This document shows positions 32,641 to 41,394 of a DNA stretch of 58,156 nt, in pieces (position 1 is the first letter of the stretch; every line of letters starts with the position of its first letter). This stretch comes from Planctomycetaceae bacterium UBA4732 (GTDB lineage Bacteria; Planctomycetota; Planctomycetia; Gemmatales; Gemmataceae): contig DHJA01000217.1 of assembly GCA_002404095.1 (NCBI GenBank), positions 20,805 to 78,960 of the forward strand, in the 5' to 3' direction. Below the pieces are notes generated by a model. It was not told the origin of the DNA, did no database searches, and saw nothing but the letters and a program-made list of their open reading frames with translations. Position numbers and translations under genes: made by a program.

Positions 32641-34631
32641 CGCCGGGCGCGGCCGTTGGGCTGGGGACGGTCGGCGGCCCGCGCCGACGGCGACACCGCT
32701 TCGGTACCTTCGCCGCAGTGGAAGCAGTCCACCAAGTGCCCCAACTCCGCCGCCATCCGCGCCAACTCCGCCGCCGCCTGCCGCGTCTGGTCCGCGCCCT
32801 CCGCCGTACTCCGCATCGCCGCTGCCACTTCCGAAATCCCCTTGCTAATCTCCGAACCGCCTTGCGCCGCCTCCGCGATGTTCCGCGCGATCTCATTCGT
32901 CGTCGCCGTCTGCTCCTCCACCGCACTCGCTATTGTCGCTTGCATGTCATGAATCTGGTTGATGACCACGCCGATCTGCGTGATCGCGCCGGCCGCGCCC
33001 CGCGCGTCGCGCTGGATCGCCTCGATCTTCTGGCCGATGTCTTCCGTCGCCCGCGCCGTCTCCTTCGCCAACTCCTTCACCTCGTTAGCCACTACCGCGA
33101 AGCCCTTGCCCGCCTCTCCCGCTCGCGCCGCCTCAATGGTCGCATTGAGCGCCAGCAACTTGGTTTGCTCAGCCACCGACGCCACCACTTTGACCACGTT
33201 GCCGACCTCGGCGCTGCTCTCGCCCAGCTTCGCCACCGCCGCGTTGGCCAACTCCGCCGCGCGCACCGCCGACGCCGCCACCCGCGCCGCCCCGCTCGCG
33301 TTCTGCGCGATCTCGTTGACCGTCGCACTCATCTCTTCCACCGCCGTCGCCACCGCCTGCGCGTTGCGGCTAACTTGTTCCGCCGCTGCCGACACGCCGC
33401 CCGCTTGACGACTCGTCTCTTCGGCGCCGTCGCTCAACTGACGACTCACCACGGCCAACTCTTCCGACGATCCTGCCAAGAGCAAGGCGTTCTGCCCAAT
33501 AGGACCGATGGCGGCGTTCATCGCTTCGACCGCCTTGTTGAAGGCCACTTGGATATGTGCGTGGCCGCCCTGATAGTCGCCCTCGACGCGCGCCGTCAGG
33601 TCGCCGGCCGCCAGCTTTTGCAAGGCGGCCGAAGCCGCGTCGATCGGCGTCAGCACCGCGTCAAGCGTGGCGTTGACGCCTAGCAGAAGGTCCTTGAACG
33701 CCCCGCGATAGCCGGAGGCGTCAGCACGACGTTCCAACTGACCCGCGCGCGCCGCCGCCGTTAAATGGCCTGTTTCCGCGACGAGACCCTGGAGCGTCTG
33801 CTGAACTTCGCGGAAGTTGCCGGCCAGGACGCCGATCTCATCCGTGGAGCGACAAGCGATAGTTTGCGCTACGTCGCCCGCGGCCAGCGAAGCCGCCGCG
33901 CGACTCATGCGACGCAAGGGCGCGAAGATGAGACGATCCGTAAGCAACGCCACGACGGCCAACAATAAGAGCAGCCCAATGCCGATGCCTCCAGCGACTC
34001 GTGTGGCGCGGGCATGAACCGCCGCCAGCGGTTTCTCTAACGGGATCGCCACCTCCAACGCCCCGCGAACGTCGCCCACCTTCCAATCTTTCTTAGGACT
34101 ATCGGGACGGCTGTTGTGGCAATTCACACACGACTCCGCCATCACGTCGGCGATTGCGAAACGCACGGCGGGTGCGCCGCCCGCGTCCTCGCGGCGCCAG
34201 AACTCGCTCGTGGGGTTGGCCTCCAAGTAACTTAGCGCTTCCTCCTCGAAACCGGAGCGCGCCCCGCCGTCCTTGCGGTTGGGGAACGGGTAGCGGCTGT
34301 AGAGCCGCACCGAATAGCCCGCCTCTTTGTGACTCAAAATATCGCTCAACTCATGAACCATCGTGGCCGGCAGCGGCACGGCGTTGGCCTTGCCCGCGTA
34401 GTCGTGCGTCACTTCCATGCCCTGTTTTTTGACCGCCGCCACTACGTGTTCGGTGTAGTAGCCGCGAACTTCCTCCATTTGAGTGGTTAAACGGCGTCCT
34501 TCGGAAGCCGCATCCTGGGCCGCCTGCTCGGCCGCCGCTCGCGTCATGTAAAAATAGACGCCGGCGCCCAGAGCCACGGTGCAAAGGGCGATGGACGTCA
34601 GCAGCTTGAACCGTACGCTCATGCCACGCAT
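32589..34631 (-). CDS. Methyl-accepting chemotaxis protein with c-heme DUF3365 sensor domain
   Basis: Transmembrane chemoreceptor of 680 residues. TM1 (about 8-29) and TM2 (about 212-233) enclose a periplasmic domain of the DUF3365 (Tll0287-like) type with a c-type heme motif, CVNCH at 168-172. A HAMP domain follows (about 233-285), then a second HAMP-like linker and the cytoplasmic signalling domain (about 385-640) with the conserved hairpin tip containing [19 protein letters not shown]. The C-terminus VSTQTRQDS and the stop come from repeat element E3. ATG 34631 has GGGAG upstream. A redox or gas ligand (NO, CO, O2) is a plausible stimulus, by inference from the heme. Confidence 0.9.
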   Translation of the reverse strand: MRGMSVRFKLLTSIALCTVALGAGVYFYMTRAAAEQAAQDAASEGRRLTTQMEEVRGYYTEHVVAAVKKQGMEVTHDYAGKANAVPLPATMVHELSDILSHKEAGYSVRLYSRYPFPNRKDGGARSGFEEEALSYLEANPTSEFWRREDAGGAPAVRFAIADVMAESCVNCHNSRPDSPKKDWKVGDVRGALEVAIPLEKPLAAVHARATRVAGGIGIGLLLLLAVVALLTDRLIFAPLRRMSRAAASLAAGDVAQTIACRSTDEIGVLAGNFREVQQTLQGLVAETGHLTAAARAGQLERRADASGYRGAFKDLLLGVNATLDAVLTPIDAASAALQKLAAGDLTARVEGDYQGGHAHIQVAFNKAVEAMNAAIGPIGQNALLLAGSSEELAVVSRQLSDGAEETSRQAGGVSAAAEQVSRNAQAVATAVEEMSATVNEIAQNASGAARVAASAVRAAELANAAVAKLGESSAEVGNVVKVVASVAEQTKLLALNATIEAARAGEAGKGFAVVANEVKELAKETARATEDIGQKIEAIQRDARGAAGAITQIGVVINQIHDMQATIASAVEEQTATTNEIARNIAEAAQGGSEISKGISEVAAAMRSTAEGADQTRQAAAELARMAAELGHLVDCFHCGEGTEAVSPSARAADRPQPNGRARRAASLVPKVSTQTRQDS

Positions 34632-34702
34632 TGGCGTTCTCCCAAAATCTCATGTCGTCGCTTCAATGTCTTGGTCCAGCCGGCCAGAGTTTTACCCTTT
34701 GA

Positions 34703-34982
34703 TGTCTACCCTAACACCCTGTTAAGTCGGGGCTGCCATGCTTTTGCTAGCGTTCTGTCCGCGTCACAGGTACAGGTGTTGACCTAACACCCTGTTAAAT
34801 CGGGGGTGCCATGCTTTCGCGGGCCAGTCCCAAGGCGATGTCCGGTCCCGACCCCGCGAAAGCATGAGTCCTCGCGCGGGACTCATGCTTTCGCGGCGGC
34901 TTCGGCGGGCAGACGATGCGGAAAAAAGGCCGCGAAAGCATGGCACCCCAGCTTGTGTAGCTACTTGTGTAGATACCTGTTG
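34703..34982. repeat. Nested palindrome family E, copy 4, plus degenerate extra arm
   Basis: Outer arms GGGTGCCATGCTTTCGCGG (34804-34822) and inverse (34930-34948) with two inner arms, in the opposite orientation to copies 2 and 3 (spacer order reversed). To its left the sequence CCTAACACCCTGTTAA occurs twice (near 34708 and 34783), each followed by a GCCATGCTTT-like arm, the first degenerate. To the right, TTGTGTAGATAC matches the terminal repeat of copy 2. It fills most of the 353-base gap between the chemoreceptor start and the chemoreceptor remnant; nothing else is seen there. Confidence 0.8.
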
Positions 34983-34984
34983 GT

Positions 34985-35469
34985 TCATACCGGACTCAGT
35001 TGTTTTCGCGCCGCAGCCTTGTGAGCGCGGCCGTTGGTCTGAGCGCCGGCCCGGATTGACGGCGATACCGCCGGCGCCGCTTCCGCACCCTCGCCGCAGC
35101 GGAAGCAATCGACCAGCTTGCCCAGCTCCGCCGCCATCCAGTTCAAACAGCCGGTCCAGCCGCTGATTCAATGAAGCAATCGACCAGCTTGCCCAGCTCC
35201 GCCGCCATCCGCGCCAACTCCGCGGCCGCCTGCCGCGTCTGGTCCGCGCCCTCCGCCGTACTCCGCATCGCCGTTGCCACTTCCGAAATCCCCTTGCTGA
35301 TCTCCGCTCCTCCCTGTGCCGCCTCCGCGATGTTCCGCGCGATCTCATTCGTCGTCGCCGTCTGCTCTTCCACCGCGCTCGCTATCGTCGCCTGCATGTC
35401 GTGAATCTGGTTGATGACCACGCCCGCGCTCCCCTTTGGGTCGCGGCTAAACGACTTATTGACCTTCAC
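34985..35469 (-). pseudogene. Chemoreceptor (MCP) C-terminal pseudogene
   Basis: The minus strand from about 35424 encodes the last part of an MCP signalling domain ([20 protein letters not shown] and onward), almost identical to the intact receptor downstream. Everything before it is missing; instead the frame comes out of a palindrome arm at 35425-35452 that supplies SRDPKGSA. The tail is scrambled: a 38-base segment is present twice (35173-35210 and 35102-35139). The first copy ends in a short tail with a stop at 35143; the second continues into a normal MCP tail (LVDCFRCGEGAE) ending at the TGA at 34985. It cannot make a working receptor. Confidence 0.85.
35425..35452. repeat. Solo right arm of palindrome family B at the MCP break
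   Basis: CGCGCTCCCCTTTGGGTCGC and onward to GGCTAAAC matches the right arm of the 39838-39900 palindrome with one change. No left arm is present. MCP homology ends exactly at this arm, between the remnant and cheW. Confidence 0.8.
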
Positions 35470-35906
35470 TCCGCTTCGCCGGTCACGCTTACGACTTTTT
35501 CCATATTTAATATCAACAAAAGGCGATCCTTTAGCTTGTAGGCGCCGTGGATCAACTCGCGCGCCGGCCCTCGCAGCGTCTCGGGAGGCCGCTCGAAGGC
35601 TTCTTCCGAAACCTCCAGCACGTCGCCGATTTGATCGACCAGCAGGCTCGTCGGCACGTCGTCCGCCCGCACCACGACGTTGACGGGGTTGCGGCCGGCC
35701 GGACGCTCCGGCATGTCAAGGCGCCGGCGCAAGTCCAGCGCGGTGACGATTTGGCCGCGCAGGTTGATGAGGCCGCGCACCACCGGCGGCGCCAACGGCA
35801 CGCGCGTCATCTCCTGATAAGACACCACTTCCTGCACTTTCTCGACCTCGACACCGAAAAAGATATCGTCGAGGTAAAAAGTGCAATACTGACGGTTGGC
35901 CGACAT
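35466..35906 (-). CDS. cheW: Chemotaxis coupling protein CheW
   Basis: Scaffold that links chemoreceptors to CheA. The 146 residues are one CheW domain with the family signatures EVEKVQEVVSYQEMTRVPLA and VRGLINLRGQIVTALDLRRR. The start at 35906 has AAAGGAGG directly upstream, and that ribosome binding site abuts the left arm of palindrome D1 (35919). It follows cheA in the same direction, 79 bases on. It lies just upstream of the broken receptor, so the original order was probably cheA-cheW-mcp. Confidence 0.95.
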   Translation of the reverse strand: MSANRQYCTFYLDDIFFGVEVEKVQEVVSYQEMTRVPLAPPVVRGLINLRGQIVTALDLRRRLDMPERPAGRNPVNVVVRADDVPTSLLVDQIGDVLEVSEEAFERPPETLRGPARELIHGAYKLKDRLLLILNMEKVVSVTGEAE

Positions 35907-35918
35907 GGCGCCTCCTTT

Positions 35919-36003
35919 GGCGAACGGCCGGCGTAAGCCGGCTGGTACAGGATGCTGTCGCCGACAATGTGACGCACCAGCCGGCTTACGCCGGCCGCTC
36001 GCC
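35919..36003. repeat. Palindrome family D, copy 1 (28-bp arms)
   Basis: GGCGAACGGCCGGCGTAAGC and onward (35919-35946) is the inverse of 35976-36003 with one mismatch, around a 29-base loop. The loop is related, in reverse orientation, to the loop of the second copy at 56222-56306. The right arm lies inside the end of cheA and supplies its last residues and TAA stop; the left arm ends at the cheW ribosome binding site. Confidence 0.85.
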
Positions 36004-38142
36004 TGCCCATTGAGCGACGGGTTGCTCGAAGAACGTCGGATCGGCGGCGCGGAGGACGGCGCGCACGTCGAGCAGATCGGTGACGCGCTGTTGAAGGACC
36101 ACCGACCCGAAAATGCCCTCGCGCCGCGTCCCTAGCTGCATGTCGTCGGCCGTCTCCACGATGTCGAGAATGCGGCCGACCACCAGGCCGATGCTGCGGC
36201 CGTGTGCGGAGAAAACCAGGACTTGCACCGAATCCGATGCTGCCAGCGTTTCGCCGGTCGCGCTAGGAAACACTTGTTCCAGGCGCACGAGCGGTAGGAT
36301 CTGCTCCCCGTATTGCACCACTTCCTGGCTGGCCGTTTTTTCGACCGCGGCGCTAGGAAATTCTTCCAGCCGCGTCAGTAGCGAAAGCGGCACGGCCATG
36401 CGTCGGCCGTCGCCGAAGCGGAAGAGAACCAGAACCTGTACGGGCCGACTATTAACGGCGAGGGCGGGCGGCTCGGCCGGCTTGCGGGCGCGCACCTCCG
36501 AGACGACGCCTGCGCGCTGCGCGAGGCCGAGGACGTCCAAAATCAGCGACACCCGGCCGTCGCCCATGATGGTCGCGCCGGCGAACAGCGGGATGCCCTT
36601 GAGATGCTTACTCAGCGGCTTGACCACGATCTCCTCGGTGTCGTTGATCGCCTCCACCATCAGGCCGAACGGCCGGTCGCCGGCCTGGAGGACGGCGACG
36701 TGAAGCGGCCCTCCTTCCGAGACCGGCGTTGCGGGTTCGACGCGAAGTTCCTTATGCAAGAAGACCAGCGGCAGCAGTTTGCCGCGTAGACGATAGACCG
36801 GAACGCCGTGGATGTGCTCAAAGCCGCGCTTGGCCTTCTCGCCGTCGAGGCGGACCAATTCCAGCAGATTTACCTGCGGAATGGCGTAACGGTCGCCGCC
36901 GCTGGTGACGATCAGGGCCGGGATAATGGCCAGCGTCAGAGGAATCTTGATCTTCACCGTGGCGCCCTGCCCGGGCCGACTGACCACGTCCACGGCGCCG
37001 CCAATCCTTTCGATGTTGGTCTTCACCACGTCCATGCCGACGCCTCGGCCCGAGACGTTGGTCACTTTCTCGGCCGTGGAGAAGCCGGGCAGGAAGATCA
37101 GTTGCAATAGCTCGCGTTCCACCATACGCCCGGCTTGATCGCGCGTGATCAGGCCGCGTTCGAGCGCTTTGTTGCGAATCCGTTCCGGGTCGATGCCTCG
37201 GCCGTCGTCGGCGATTTCGATGACCACCTGACCGCCTTCGTGGAAGGCGTGCAGCGAGAGGCGCCCTTCCGGCGGCTTGCCCGCGGCGCGACGCTCTTCG
37301 GGCGACTCGATGCCATGATCGACGGCGTTGCGGACCAGATGCGTGAGCGGGTCTTTGATGGCTTCAAGGAGCGTCTTGTCGAGTTCGGTTTCCTCGCCTT
37401 CGACGGTCAAAAGAACCTGCTTGCCGCAAGACACGGCAAGATCGCGGACTTGGCGCGGGAACTTATTGAGGATATTGCCTATCGGCTGCATCCTCGTTTT
37501 CATGACGCCTTCCTGAAGCTCCGTGGTGATCTGGTTGAGGCGTTGCGTGGTGTGCAGGAAGGCCGGGTCGCGGCGCGTGGCGGTGAATTGCAGAACCTGA
37601 TTGCGGGCCAGAACGAGTTCGCCCACCAGGTTCACCAACTTGTCGAGCAGGCCCACGTCCACGCGGATGTTGGCGTCGGCCACGCCGACGGTCTGGCCAT
37701 CGTGAGCCAAGGGTTCTTCGGGAACGGGGGTCGGGAGCGCGGCAGGCGCCTCGCACGGGCCGTCGCGCAGCTGCATCATACGGACGACCACCGCCGCGTA
37801 ATCGCCTCGACCTTCCTGCCTATCGTTTTCGATGTTTTTGAGAATCGACCGAACCGCGTCCACCAGCGCTAACAGTCCGCTGGTGATTTCCGCGTTGAGC
37901 AGCAGCTGGCCGTCGCGCAACCGGCTGAGCAGGCTCTCGCCGGCGTGGGCGACCGCTTCGAGTTTCGGAAAGGCGAGGAAACCGCAAGTGCCCTTGATGG
38001 TGTGAATGGCGCGGAAGACGCTGGCCAACCGCTCACGGTCGCGAGGATTCTTCTCCAGTGACACCAGATCACAGTCGAGCTGGTCAAGGTTCTCGTAGCT
38101 CTCGACGAGGAACTCGCGGACGATGTCGTCTTGGTCGTCCAT
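35986..38142 (-). CDS. cheA: Chemotaxis histidine kinase CheA
   Basis: Central kinase that phosphorylates CheY and CheB in response to receptors. Domains in order: Hpt (about 1-105, phospho-acceptor H47 in RAIHTIKGTCGFL), a short linker without a recognisable P2 domain, dimerisation (about 160-230), ATPase (about 230-410, N box HLVRNAVDHGIE, G1 DDGRGID, G2 GRGVGMDVV), then two CheW-like domains (about 415-555 and 575-710). The second CheW-like domain is an extra beyond the E. coli layout. The last residues, GERPA, and the stop are inside palindrome D1. 718 residues. Confidence 0.95.
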   Translation of the reverse strand: MDDQDDIVREFLVESYENLDQLDCDLVSLEKNPRDRERLASVFRAIHTIKGTCGFLAFPKLEAVAHAGESLLSRLRDGQLLLNAEITSGLLALVDAVRSILKNIENDRQEGRGDYAAVVVRMMQLRDGPCEAPAALPTPVPEEPLAHDGQTVGVADANIRVDVGLLDKLVNLVGELVLARNQVLQFTATRRDPAFLHTTQRLNQITTELQEGVMKTRMQPIGNILNKFPRQVRDLAVSCGKQVLLTVEGEETELDKTLLEAIKDPLTHLVRNAVDHGIESPEERRAAGKPPEGRLSLHAFHEGGQVVIEIADDGRGIDPERIRNKALERGLITRDQAGRMVERELLQLIFLPGFSTAEKVTNVSGRGVGMDVVKTNIERIGGAVDVVSRPGQGATVKIKIPLTLAIIPALIVTSGGDRYAIPQVNLLELVRLDGEKAKRGFEHIHGVPVYRLRGKLLPLVFLHKELRVEPATPVSEGGPLHVAVLQAGDRPFGLMVEAINDTEEIVVKPLSKHLKGIPLFAGATIMGDGRVSLILDVLGLAQRAGVVSEVRARKPAEPPALAVNSRPVQVLVLFRFGDGRRMAVPLSLLTRLEEFPSAAVEKTASQEVVQYGEQILPLVRLEQVFPSATGETLAASDSVQVLVFSAHGRSIGLVVGRILDIVETADDMQLGTRREGIFGSVVLQQRVTDLLDVRAVLRAADPTFFEQPVAQWAGERPA

Positions 38143-38261
38143 TCTCTTTTCCTCCGGCGCCCGCGGGGCGACATTTGGCCCGCCATGATTCAGCGTAGCT
38201 CATAAAAGCGAAAGGAATTGATGATTTCCTGTTAGATTCTGTTTCGTAAGAGGGCGCCGCC

Positions 38262-38321
38262 GACGAGCCGCGACCGTAAGGGAGCGGTTTTCGCCCCGCT
38301 CCCTTACGGTCGCGGCTCGTC
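38262..38321. repeat. Palindrome family A, copy 2 (perfect 26-bp arms)
   Basis: Bases 38262-38287 (GACGAGCCGCGACCGTAAGG and onward) are repeated exactly in inverse at 38296-38321 with an 8-base loop. It lies eight bases after the gatB stop, where it could act as a terminator, and 120 bases before the cheA start. The core is shared with the element at 3-64. Confidence 0.85.
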
Positions 38322-38328
38322 AAGAGTC

Positions 38329-39798
38329 TTAGAGCTTCTGCAGCTCCTCCGCAATCAGCTTCTGCACAACATCGGCCTTCGCCGCCCCCTTTGTTTCGCG
38401 CATGACCGCGCCCATAAACGACTGCGCCGCCGCCGTCTTTCCCTTCTTGTACTCGGCCACCGCCTTGGGGTTGGCCGCGATCACGCGGCGCACGATCTCC
38501 TCCAGCGCGCCCGCGTCCACGGCTTTGATGCCAAGATGCGCGATCGCCATTTTCGCCGTTTCTCCCGTTTCCAACATGCGGTTGTAGACCGCCTCCGCCG
38601 CCTGCTTGTTTAGGCCCGATGCTTTTTGTTCCGCGATCAACCCGGCCAGCCGATCCGCCGTCAGTGGGAAATCCCCGATTTCCTGCTTGTGTTCTTTCAG
38701 CGACGCCAGCACTCGGTTGGTAACCCAATTGCTCGCCGCCTTGGCGTCGCCGCAACGCTTCGCCGCGTCCTCGAAATAGGCGACGGTCGCGCGCCCCTGC
38801 TGCGTCAATACACCAATGTCGTAGTCGGAAAGTCCATAATCCCGCGCCAGACGCACGCGCTGCGCCGCCGGCAATTCGCCCGTCTCGGCGCGGACGCGCT
38901 CGCGCCAGGCCGCGTCCACCACAACCGGCACAAGGTCCGGCTCCGGGAAGTAACGATAGTCAGCGGCCTCTTCCTTGCGGCGCTGCACCACGGTGACGCC
39001 GCGCGCCTCGTCCCAGCCGGCCGTCTCCTTCTCGCCGGGCGCCAACCTCCGGCCGTCGCGCTGAAACGCCTCGTACTGGCGATCGGCCTCGTACTTCATC
39101 GACCGCTCGACGCCGCGAAAGCTATTGAGATTTTTGACCTCGACAATGGGCGTGGCCGCGACCGTACCGTCCGGCTGGGGGATGTGGAGGTTGATGTTGG
39201 CGTCGCAGCGTAGGCTGCCTTCCTGCATTTCGCAGTCGGACACCCCCGTCTCGCGCAGCAACAGGCGGATCTCTTCAAGATACGCCTTGGCCTCTTCCGG
39301 CGTGGAAAGGTCCGGCTCGCTCACGATCTCCAACAAGGGCGTGCCGGCGCGGTTCAGGTCCACCAAGCTGTCGCGGCCGGCGCCGGTCTCGTCGTGGAGC
39401 ATCTTGCCGGCGTCCTCTTCGAGATGGGCGCGAATGATGCGAACGCGCTTAGCGCCGTCGGCCGTTTCGATCTCCAGCCAACCGTTCCTGCTGAAAGGCA
39501 GATCGTATTGGCTGATCTGATAGTTTTTCGGCAAATCGGGATAGTAATAGTTTTTGCGGTCCCATTTGGTGAAATCGGCGAGGTGGCAATTCAGCGCCTG
39601 GGCGGCGCGCAGCGCCAGCTCGAAGGCGCGGCGGTTCATGACCGGCAGCGCGCCGGGTAGGCCGATGCAGACGGGGCAGGTGGCGGTGTTCGGCGGCAAG
39701 CCGAATTGCGTAGCGCAGCCGCAAAACAGCTTGGTCTTCGTGAGCAGCTGGACGTGGACTTCCAGCCCGATGACGATGCGATATGGAAGGTCCGCCAT
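38329..39798 (-). CDS. gatB: Asp-tRNA(Asn)/Glu-tRNA(Gln) amidotransferase subunit B
   Basis: Kinase/transamidation subunit of GatCAB, which converts misacylated Glu-tRNA(Gln) and Asp-tRNA(Asn). 489 residues, standard length. The N-terminal GLEVHVQLLTKTKLFCGC (12-29) is the family signature, followed by Cys positions for the structural zinc site (CGC, CPVC). The cradle domain runs to about 295 and the helical plus YqeY-like tail domain to the end. gatA and gatC are not adjacent in the window. Start ATG 39798, no strong Shine-Dalgarno seen. Confidence 0.96.
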   Translation of the reverse strand: MADLPYRIVIGLEVHVQLLTKTKLFCGCATQFGLPPNTATCPVCIGLPGALPVMNRRAFELALRAAQALNCHLADFTKWDRKNYYYPDLPKNYQISQYDLPFSRNGWLEIETADGAKRVRIIRAHLEEDAGKMLHDETGAGRDSLVDLNRAGTPLLEIVSEPDLSTPEEAKAYLEEIRLLLRETGVSDCEMQEGSLRCDANINLHIPQPDGTVAATPIVEVKNLNSFRGVERSMKYEADRQYEAFQRDGRRLAPGEKETAGWDEARGVTVVQRRKEEAADYRYFPEPDLVPVVVDAAWRERVRAETGELPAAQRVRLARDYGLSDYDIGVLTQQGRATVAYFEDAAKRCGDAKAASNWVTNRVLASLKEHKQEIGDFPLTADRLAGLIAEQKASGLNKQAAEAVYNRMLETGETAKMAIAHLGIKAVDAGALEEIVRRVIAANPKAVAEYKKGKTAAAQSFMGAVMRETKGAAKADVVQKLIAEELQKL

Positions 39799-39837
39799 GT
39801 ACGCCTCGCTTGCGCCGACCGTCGGGGAATTAACGAG

Positions 39838-39900
39838 GTTTAGCCGCGACCCGAAGGGGAGCGCGTGGGAGACGCGCTCCCCTTCGGGTCGCGGCTAAAC
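39838..39900. repeat. Palindrome family B, complete copy (perfect 29-bp arms)
   Basis: The longest perfect palindrome in the window: 39838-39866 (GTTTAGCCGCGACCCGAAGG and onward) and 39872-39900 are exact inverse copies around GGGAG. It lies in the divergent region between gatB and the MocA-type gene, about 40 bases upstream of the gatB ATG, so it is not a terminator for either. Solo or damaged arms of the same family occur at 35425, 44350 and 52545. Confidence 0.9.
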
Positions 39901-40024
39901 GAGATTGTTACTCTAGGGGCCCCGCTCCTGAAAACAACGCGACAAACTTGTGGAATTGCTCTTCGCCGTGTGGTATAAAACATTCGCGCCCGCGATCCCA
40001 CCCCGGCCCCAAGGAGGCTCTCCC

Positions 40025-41308
40025 TTGACGCATCCCGCTTCGTCCGGCGCCTCGCGCCGCGAGTTCCTGGCCGCCGCCGCGGCCGGCGCCGTCGCGCTGA
40101 GTACAACGCCGCTCGTCCACGCCAACGGCACCGACACTTTGCGCATCGGCCTCATTGGCTGCGGCGGCCGCGGCACCGGCGCCGCCACCCAAGCCCTCAA
40201 CGCCGACCCCAATGTCAAACTCGTCGCGCTCGGCGACGTTTTTGAGGATCATCTCCAGTCCAGCCTCGACACCCTCCAAAAGGACGCCGCCATCGCGGCC
40301 AAGGTCGATGTGAAACCCGACCACTGTTTCATCGGCTTCGACGCCTACAAGCAGGTTCTCGCCAGCGGCGTCGATGTGGTGATCCTGACGACGCCGCCGC
40401 ACTTCCGGCCGCTGCACATCAAGGCGGCCGTCGAAGCCGACAAACATATCTTCTGCGAAAAGCCCGTGGCCGTGGACGCCCCCGGCGTGCGCTCCGTCAT
40501 GGACTCCTGCGGCGAGGCCAAGAAACGCGGTAAAGCGGTCGTTTCCGGCCTGTGCTTCCGCTACGAACACGCCAAGCGCGAACTGATGAATCGCGTCCAC
40601 GAAGGAGCTGTCGGCGACATTCTTGCTCTGCATTGTACTTATAACACCGGCTTCTTGTGGAGCCATCCGCGCCAGGATAAGTGGTCCGAAATGGAATTCC
40701 AGATGCGCAACTGGCTCTACTACACCTGGTTGTCTGGCGACCACAACGTCGAACAGCACATCCACAGTCTCGACAAAATGGCCTGGGCGATGAAGGACGT
40801 TCCGCCCATGCAGGCCGTCGGCGCCGGCGGCCGGCAGGTGCGCACGGCACCCTTGTTCGGCAACATCTTCGACCATCATTCCGTCGTCTACCAATGGGCC
40901 AACGGCGTCAAACTGTTCGCCTCCTGCCGGCAGCAAGACGGCTGCGCCAAGGAAGTGGACGACTTCGTGATCGGCACAAAGGGCACGGCCGACGTGATGA
41001 AACACAAGATCACGGGCGAGAACGCCTGGGCGCACAAGAAAGACGCCAACGACAAGGACGACATGTATCAGAACGAACACAATGAGCTGTTCGCCAGCAT
41101 CCGCAAGAGCGAGCCGATCAACAACGGCGATTACATGACCAAGAGTACGCTGATGGCCATCATGGGCCGCATGGCGACGTACACGGGGCAGGTCATCAAG
41201 TGGGAGGAGGCGCTGAACTCCAAGGAAGACCTGACGCCGGCCAAATATGCGTTTGGCGAAATGCCGACGCCGGCGGTGGCGATGCCGGGCGTGACTAAGT
41301 TTGTGTGA
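40025..41308 (+). CDS. Gfo/Idh/MocA family oxidoreductase, Tat-exported
   Basis: NAD(P)-dependent sugar or inositol dehydrogenase-like protein. Start chosen at TTG 40025 because AAGGAGG sits 7-8 bases upstream; it gives 427 residues with a twin-arginine signal (SRREFLAAAAAGAVAL, residues 9-24). The Rossmann domain begins IGLIGCGGRGTGAATQAL (about 42-59), and the conserved EKPVAVD motif (about 148-154) carries the catalytic-region Lys. The C-terminal alpha/beta domain includes WLSGDHNVEQHIHSLD. Such Tat-exported paralogues are numerous in planctomycetes; substrate unknown. Its convergent neighbour is an isomerase-like protein, also Tat-exported. Confidence 0.92.
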   Translation: MTHPASSGASRREFLAAAAAGAVALSTTPLVHANGTDTLRIGLIGCGGRGTGAATQALNADPNVKLVALGDVFEDHLQSSLDTLQKDAAIAAKVDVKPDHCFIGFDAYKQVLASGVDVVILTTPPHFRPLHIKAAVEADKHIFCEKPVAVDAPGVRSVMDSCGEAKKRGKAVVSGLCFRYEHAKRELMNRVHEGAVGDILALHCTYNTGFLWSHPRQDKWSEMEFQMRNWLYYTWLSGDHNVEQHIHSLDKMAWAMKDVPPMQAVGAGGRQVRTAPLFGNIFDHHSVVYQWANGVKLFASCRQQDGCAKEVDDFVIGTKGTADVMKHKITGENAWAHKKDANDKDDMYQNEHNELFASIRKSEPINNGDYMTKSTLMAIMGRMATYTGQVIKWEEALNSKEDLTPAKYAFGEMPTPAVAMPGVTKFV

Positions 41309-41324
41309 TTTCAAATTCTCCTAC

Positions 41325-41385
41325 GACTAGCCCCGAGCGCAAGCGAGGGGTTTCACCTTCCCCTCGCTTGCGCTCGGGGCTAGTC
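41325..41385. terminator. Palindrome family C, copy 1, between convergent genes
   Basis: GACTAGCCCCGAGCGCAAGC and onward (41325-41350) is the exact inverse of 41360-41385 (26-bp arms, 9-base loop). It sits between the convergent MocA and isomerase genes, where it could terminate both transcripts. Related to 54521-54580 and to the solo arm at 29932. Confidence 0.75.
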
Positions 41386-41394
41386 GATCATTCT

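Noticed and set aside
34703..34982. Repeated CATGCTTTCGCGG arms as a possible CRISPR array
   Set aside because: Arms alternate in orientation and form nested palindromes with two fixed spacers; there are no uniform direct repeats and no cas genes.
39908..41314. Long minus-strand open frame opposite the MocA-type gene
   Set aside because: Antisense shadow of a well supported oxidoreductase.
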